Assembly (NCBI GenBank): GCA_018401555.1
Contig: JAGYKP010000083.1
Span: 79,481-143,480 of the forward strand
DNA: 64,000 nt
From: Halomonas sp.
Lineage (GTDB): Bacteria > Pseudomonadota > Gammaproteobacteria > Pseudomonadales > Halomonadaceae
Direction of reading: 5' to 3'
Position 1 is the first letter of the stretch; each line of letters opens with the position of its first letter. Under the pieces are notes generated by a model that worked only from the letters and a program-made list of their open reading frames with translations, had not been told where the DNA came from and ran no database searches. The position numbers and the translations under genes were made by a program. This document shows, piece by piece, positions 59,792 through 64,000 of this stretch.

Positions 59792-61123
59792 TCAGCGCAT
59801 GATGCCACCGCCGCCGTAGCCTTTCAGGTTGGACTTCTTCATCACCGACTCGTACTGATGCGACATGAGGTGCGACTGCACCTGACCCATGAAGTCCATG
59901 ATGACCACCACCACGATCAGCAGCGAGGTACCGCCGAAGAAGAACGGCACGTTCCAGGCCACGATCAGGAACTGGGGCATCAGGGAAACCGCAGTGATGT
60001 ACAAGGCGCCAAACAGGGTCAGACGCGTCATGACCTTGTCGACGTAGCGAGCGGTCTGCTCGCCAGGACGAATCCCCGGCAGGAAGGCGCCCGACTTCTT
60101 GAGGTTGTCGGCGACGTCCTTGGGGTTGAAGACCAGCGCTGTGTAAAAGAAGCAGAAGAATACCACCGCCGCGGCAAAAAGCAAGATGTACAGCGGCTGA
60201 CCCGGGCCCAGGGCCTGGGACGCACGCTGCAGCCATTCCATGCCGTCGCCGGCACCGACCCACTGGCCCAGCGAGGCCGGGAACAGCAGGATACTGGAGG
60301 CGAAGATAGGCGGAATGACACCCGCCATGTTCACCTTCAGCGGCAGGTAACTGCTCTGGCCGGCATACATCTTGTTGCCGACCTGACGACGCGGGTAGTT
60401 CACAGTGATGCGGCGTTGGCCGCGCTCGATGAACACCACGAAGGCCACGGTGGCTACGCCCAGGACACTGAGAGCCAGCAGCGGCAGGACGTTCCACGCC
60501 CCTTCGTTGCGGGCCAGCTCGAAGGCCTGGCCGACGGCGCCGGGCAGGCCCGCCACGATACCGGCGAAGATCAGCAGCGAGATGCCGTTGCCGATCCCCT
60601 TCTCGGTGATCTGCTCCCCCAGCCACATCAGGAACACCGCACCACCCACGAAGGTGACGATGGCGGTGAAATAGAAGCTGAAGTCGGCCGTATAGGCGAT
60701 GCCCTGGCTCGCCAGGCCCACCGACATGCCGGTGGCCTGGACCAGGGCCAGGGCCACGGTGCCGTAGCGGGTGTACTGGCTGATCTTGCGCCGCCCGGCC
60801 TCGCCTTCCTTCTTGAGCTGTTCAAGATGGGGCGAGACCGCGGTCAGCAGCTGCATGATGATCGACGCCGAGATGTAGGGCATGATGCCCAGGGCGAAGA
60901 TACTCATGCGCTCCAGGGCGCCACCCGAGAACATGTTGAACATGCCGAGGATGGTGCCCTGCTGCTCCCTGAACAAGGCAGCGAGCTGGTCAGGATTCAT
61001 ACCGGGCACGGGGATGTGGGCACCGATGCGGTACACCACCAAGGCGAGGAGCACGAAGCGCAGACGCGCCCACAGTTCACCCAGACCGCTGCCCATCGCC
61101 GGCATTTTTCCTGACTTCGCCAT
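59792..61123 (-). CDS. secY: Preprotein translocase subunit SecY
   Basis: A 443-residue channel protein of ten membrane helices: [23 protein letters not shown] at helix 1, plug region with [34 protein letters not shown], cytosolic loop [38 protein letters not shown]. It forms SecYEG with SecE and SecG. The start codon directly follows the rplO stop. Confidence 0.97.
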   Translation of the reverse strand: MAKSGKMPAMGSGLGELWARLRFVLLALVVYRIGAHIPVPGMNPDQLAALFREQQGTILGMFNMFSGGALERMSIFALGIMPYISASIIMQLLTAVSPHLEQLKKEGEAGRRKISQYTRYGTVALALVQATGMSVGLASQGIAYTADFSFYFTAIVTFVGGAVFLMWLGEQITEKGIGNGISLLIFAGIVAGLPGAVGQAFELARNEGAWNVLPLLALSVLGVATVAFVVFIERGQRRITVNYPRRQVGNKMYAGQSSYLPLKVNMAGVIPPIFASSILLFPASLGQWVGAGDGMEWLQRASQALGPGQPLYILLFAAAVVFFCFFYTALVFNPKDVADNLKKSGAFLPGIRPGEQTARYVDKVMTRLTLFGALYITAVSLMPQFLIVAWNVPFFFGGTSLLIVVVVIMDFMGQVQSHLMSHQYESVMKKSNLKGYGGGGIMR

Positions 61124-61558
61124 TTAGTCCTCTACCTTGCCACCGGCGGCTTCGATCGCGGCACGGGCACCCTGGGTGACCTTGAGGCCGCGGACGGTAA
61201 CCGCCTTGTTCAGATCGCCGGAGAGGATCACCTTCGCATGCAGCGTGGCGTCCTTCAGCACGTTGGCCTGCTTGAGGGTCTCGAGGGTGACCTCGTCACC
61301 GGCAACCTTGGCCAGTTCGGCCAGGCGCACTTCCTCGGAGACCAGCGACTTCGCGGAGGTGAAGCCGAACTTCGGCAGACGCCGCTGCAGCGGCATCTGA
61401 CCGCCCTCGAAGCCGGGCTTGACGCTGCCGCCGCTGCGCGACTTCTGGCCCTTGTGACCACGGCCACCGGTCTTGCCCAGACCGGAGCCGATGCCACGAC
61501 CGACGCGCTTCTCGGCGTGCTTGGAGCCCGGTGCCGGGCTCAGGCTATTGAGTTTCAT
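61124..61558 (-). CDS. rplO: 50S ribosomal protein L15
   Basis: A 144-residue L15 ([44 protein letters not shown]). Directly abuts secY. Confidence 0.97.
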   Translation of the reverse strand: MKLNSLSPAPGSKHAEKRVGRGIGSGLGKTGGRGHKGQKSRSGGSVKPGFEGGQMPLQRRLPKFGFTSAKSLVSEEVRLAELAKVAGDEVTLETLKQANVLKDATLHAKVILSGDLNKAVTVRGLKVTQGARAAIEAAGGKVED

Positions 61559-61561
61559 GGA

Positions 61562-61744
61562 TTACTCTCCCTCAACGCGCACAAGGTAGTTGACCTTGTG
61601 GATCATGCCGCGCACGGCGGGGGTGTCTTCCAGTTCAACCGTATGACCGATGCGACGCAGGCCGAGGCCCTGAATGGTGGCCTTGTGCTTGGCCAACACG
61701 CCGATGGTGCTGCGGGTCTGGGTAACCTTGATCGTTGCTGCCAT
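61562..61744 (-). CDS. rpmD: 50S ribosomal protein L30
   Basis: A 60-residue L30: [58 protein letters not shown]. The track start at 61873 is a read-through of rpsE sequence; the ATG at 61744 is correct. Confidence 0.96.
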   Translation of the reverse strand: MAATIKVTQTRSTIGVLAKHKATIQGLGLRRIGHTVELEDTPAVRGMIHKVNYLVRVEGE

Positions 61745-61749
61745 GGTGC

Positions 61750-62250
61750 TCACCCCGTGATCGCTTCGACAGGCATACCGCGCTTGGCGGCGATGTCTTC
61801 CGGCGACTGCATGGCGGTCAGGCCCCTGACGGTCGCCCGCACCACGTTCACCGGGTTGGTGGAGCCGTAGCACTTGGCCAGCACGTCATGGACACCGGCC
61901 AGCTCCAGCACGGAGCGCATGGCGCCGCCGGCGATGATGCCGGTACCCTCGGAGGCGGGCTGCATGTACACCTTGGAGGCGCCGTGACGGGCCTTGACCG
62001 GGTACTGCAGGGTGCCGCCGGAGAGGTGCACCTTGACCATGTTGCGACGCGCCTGGTCCATCGCCTTCTGGATCGCGACCGGCACTTCACGCGCCTTGCC
62101 GCGACCGAAGCCGACACGACCCTTGCCGTCACCCACGACGGTCAGGGCGGTGAAACCGAAGATACGGCCACCCTTGACCACCTTGGCAACACGGTTGACC
62201 TGAACCAGTTTCTCCTGGAGGTCGCCGCTTTGCTGTTCGTTCTTCGCCAT
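61750..62250 (-). CDS. rpsE: 30S ribosomal protein S5
   Basis: A 166-residue S5 with [51 protein letters not shown] and the C-terminal [16 protein letters not shown]. Five bp before rpmD. Confidence 0.97.
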   Translation of the reverse strand: MAKNEQQSGDLQEKLVQVNRVAKVVKGGRIFGFTALTVVGDGKGRVGFGRGKAREVPVAIQKAMDQARRNMVKVHLSGGTLQYPVKARHGASKVYMQPASEGTGIIAGGAMRSVLELAGVHDVLAKCYGSTNPVNVVRATVRGLTAMQSPEDIAAKRGMPVEAITG

Positions 62251-62261
62251 CGTAAAACCCT

Positions 62262-62612
62262 TTAGAATTCCAGGCCGCCTTCACGAGCGGCGTCGGCCAG
62301 GGCCTTGACGCGGCCGTGGTACTTGAAACCGGCGCGGTCGAAGGCTACCTGGGTGATGCCCGCTTCCTTGGCGCGCTCGGCAATCAGCGCGCCAACCTTG
62401 GCGGCGGCGTCGGCGTTGCCGGTCGCACCCTCGCGCAGATCCTTGTCCAGCGTGGAAGCGCTGGCCAGGACCTTGCCACCATCCGGCGAGATGATCTGCG
62501 CGTAGATGTGACGCGGGGTACGGTTGACGCACAGGCGATACACGCCCAGCTCGCGGATCTTGGCGCGAGCGCGGCGGGCACGACGGAGACGAGATTCTTT
62601 CTTCGCGTTCAT
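62262..62612 (-). CDS. rplR: 50S ribosomal protein L18
   Basis: A 116-residue L18 binding 5S r[44 protein letters not shown], ending [24 protein letters not shown]. Confidence 0.97.
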   Translation of the reverse strand: MNAKKESRLRRARRARAKIRELGVYRLCVNRTPRHIYAQIISPDGGKVLASASTLDKDLREGATGNADAAAKVGALIAERAKEAGITQVAFDRAGFKYHGRVKALADAAREGGLEF

Positions 62613-62621
62613 AACCCTGCC

Positions 62622-63152
62622 TTACTTCTTCTTGGCTTCTTTGCGACGCACCTGCTCGTCGGCGTACCTGACACCCTTGCCCTTGTAGGGCTCGGGCGGA
62701 CGGAAGGCGCGGATTTCCGCGGCGACCTGGCCGAGCGCCTGCTTGTCCGCGCTCTTCAGCACGATCTGGGTGTTCTTCGGCGTTTCCGCCGTGACACCCT
62801 CAGGCAGTGTGTACTCGACCGGGTGCGAGAAGCCCAGTGACAGATTGAGCGTCTGGCCCTTGGCCTGGGCACGATAACCGACGCCGATGATTTCGAGGGA
62901 TCGGGTGAAGCCTTCGCTCACGCCGGTCACCAGGTTCTGAACCAGGGCACGGGTAGTACCGGCCATGGCCCAGCTCTTGGCAGACTCGCTGGGGGCGAAG
63001 GTCAGCTGACCCTCTTCCTGACCCACCACCACATCGCGGTGGATGGTCAGTGACAGTGTGCCCTGGCCGCCCTTGGCGGTCAGCTGGTCACCGTCGAGCT
63101 TGATCTCGACGCCAGCGGGCACTTTAACTGGATATTTGGCTACGCGGGACAT
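62622..63152 (-). CDS. rplF: 50S ribosomal protein L6
   Basis: A 176-residue L6: [35 protein letters not shown] and the C-terminal [26 protein letters not shown]. Confidence 0.97.
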   Translation of the reverse strand: MSRVAKYPVKVPAGVEIKLDGDQLTAKGGQGTLSLTIHRDVVVGQEEGQLTFAPSESAKSWAMAGTTRALVQNLVTGVSEGFTRSLEIIGVGYRAQAKGQTLNLSLGFSHPVEYTLPEGVTAETPKNTQIVLKSADKQALGQVAAEIRAFRPPEPYKGKGVRYADEQVRRKEAKKK

Positions 63153-63161
63153 TCCAAACTC

Positions 63162-63554
63162 CTAGAATACGGTGCAGATGACTTCGCCACCGACACCGGC
63201 CTTGCGAGCCGCGCGATCGGTCATCACCCCGTTGGAGGTGGTGACGATAGCGATACCCAGGCCATCGGCGACCTTCGGCAGCGCGTCCTTGCCCTTGTAC
63301 TGGCGCAGGGACGGCTTGGAAACTCGCTGAATGTGCTCGATGACCGGCTTGCCCTCGAAGTACTTGAGGGTCACGGTCAGCTCGGGCTTGGCGCTTTCGG
63401 ACACCACGAAGTCGTTGATGTAACCCTCTTCCTTCAATACGCGGGCCACCTCGACCTTGAGGCGGGAGGACGGCATGGTGACCGTCTCCTTGGTGGCCAT
63501 CTGCGCATTGCGGATACGGGTGAACATATCCGCCAGAGTGTCTTGCATGCTCAT
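63162..63554 (-). CDS. rpsH: 30S ribosomal protein S8
   Basis: A 130-residue S8: [46 protein letters not shown] and [33 protein letters not shown]. In E. coli S8 is the translational repressor of this spc operon. Confidence 0.97.
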   Translation of the reverse strand: MSMQDTLADMFTRIRNAQMATKETVTMPSSRLKVEVARVLKEEGYINDFVVSESAKPELTVTLKYFEGKPVIEHIQRVSKPSLRQYKGKDALPKVADGLGIAIVTTSNGVMTDRAARKAGVGGEVICTVF

Positions 63555-63583
63555 TTACGTTGCGCTCCTGATTCTTGCGTGGC

Positions 63584-63889
63584 TTACCAGCTGGACTTCT
63601 TGAGTCCGGGGACATCGCCACGCATGGCGGCTTCACGCAGCTTGTTGCGGCCGAGGCCGAACTTGTTGTAGAAGCCGTGCGGACGGCCGGTGATGCGGCA
63701 GCGGTTACGCTGACGCACCGGGCTGGAGTCACGCGGCAGCTGCTGCAGCTTCAGCGTTGCCTCGAAGCGCTCTTCGTCGGAAGCGTTCACGTCCTGGATG
63801 ATCGCCTTGAGCTGGCTGCGCTTGGCGGCGTACTTCTCCACCAGCTTGGTGCGCTTGAGCTCACGCTCTACCATGCTTTTCTTTGCCAT
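63584..63889 (-). CDS. rpsN: 30S ribosomal protein S14
   Basis: A 101-residue S14 of the long, zinc-independent type (no CxxC pairs): [63 protein letters not shown]. Confidence 0.97.
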   Translation of the reverse strand: MAKKSMVERELKRTKLVEKYAAKRSQLKAIIQDVNASDEERFEATLKLQQLPRDSSPVRQRNRCRITGRPHGFYNKFGLGRNKLREAAMRGDVPGLKKSSW

Positions 63890-63900
63890 GATCCCACCCC

Positions 63901-64000
63901 TTATTTCTTGAACGGGAAGTTCAGCGCGCTCAGCAGCGCACGACCTTCATCATCGGTGTTGGCGGTGGTGGTGATGGTGACATCCAGACCACGAATCCGG
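63901..64000 (-). CDS. rplE: 50S ribosomal protein L5, C-terminal part
   Basis: The last 32 codons of L5 are inside the window: [32 protein letters not shown], the standard C-terminus. The gene continues beyond the right edge. It lies 11 bp upstream of rpsN. Confidence 0.93.
   Translation of the reverse strand, partial: RIRGLDVTITTTANTDDEGRALLSALNFPFKK

Noticed and set aside
59858-61114. 418-residue plus-strand ORF rich in His/Gln/Asp
   Set aside because: Antisense of secY.

Overview
The window is a contiguous piece of a GC-rich gammaproteobacterial chromosome, most like Halomonas or another Halomonadaceae. The reasons are the gene order ispH-fkpB-lspA-ileS-ribF-murJ-rpsT-proB-obgE-rpmA-rplU-ispB, a complete S10/spc/alpha-type ribosomal block ending in rpoA-rplQ, the ssb-MFS-uvrA arrangement, and the protein styles throughout. 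I see no rRNA, CRISPR array, insertion sequence, phage gene or plasmid replication gene. One tRNA (Pro, anticodon CGG) is present.

Layout. 0-9.7 kb: RIO-type kinase, DbpA helicase, a dihydrolipoamide-dehydrogenase-like flavoprotein, a HIT protein, two small hypotheticals, LD-carboxypeptidase, an RlpA-like DPBB protein, the divergent argO/argP pair and a YghU-type GST. 9.9-14.5 kb: minor pilin genes (fimT-like on +; pilE-like, fimT/gspH, pilV, pilW and an oversized pilX-like gene on -), strikingly AT-rich compared with everything around them. 14.8-29.4 kb: FadL porin, then the housekeeping run from ispH to ispB and tRNA-Pro. 29.5-37.6 kb: UspA, a DASS transporter, a phospholipase-D lipoprotein, a small membrane protein, a TlpA-like thioredoxin and RapA. 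37.8-47.5 kb: a light/oxidative-stress type cluster (TIGR01777 epimerase, FAD oxidoreductase, MerR regulator, photolyase, SnoaL-like protein, SDR, FAD amine oxidase, DUF1365, cyclopropane-fatty-acid synthase, DUF2878). 47.6-56.3 kb: fabA-fabB, plsC-like, RmlD-like, ssb, a YajR-like MFS and uvrA. 56.5-64 kb: rplQ-rpoA-rpsD-rpsK-rpsM-rpmJ-secY-rplO-rpmD-rpsE-rplR-rplF-rpsH-rpsN-rplE(partial), all on -.

Many genes are interrupted by one-base insertions or deletions that leave the remainder perfectly readable in another frame. This is densest from about 28 to 52 kb, and it hits genes that cannot plausibly be dead (rpsM, ileS, ispB, ssb). I therefore treat most of these as sequence or assembly errors and annotate each gene over its full inferred span, stating where the frame changes. 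Lengths given for such genes are inferred after repair.

The most interesting functional unit is the 37.8-47.5 kb cluster. A light-responsive-type MerR protein, a photolyase and a set of membrane-lipid-modifying enzymes lie beside a divergent promoter region carrying TATACA/TGTACA half-sites. The most interesting non-coding structure is the set of intergenic repeats: a 75-76 bp tandem REP-like array between fkpB and lspA, and a dispersed element of about 100 bp present three times.
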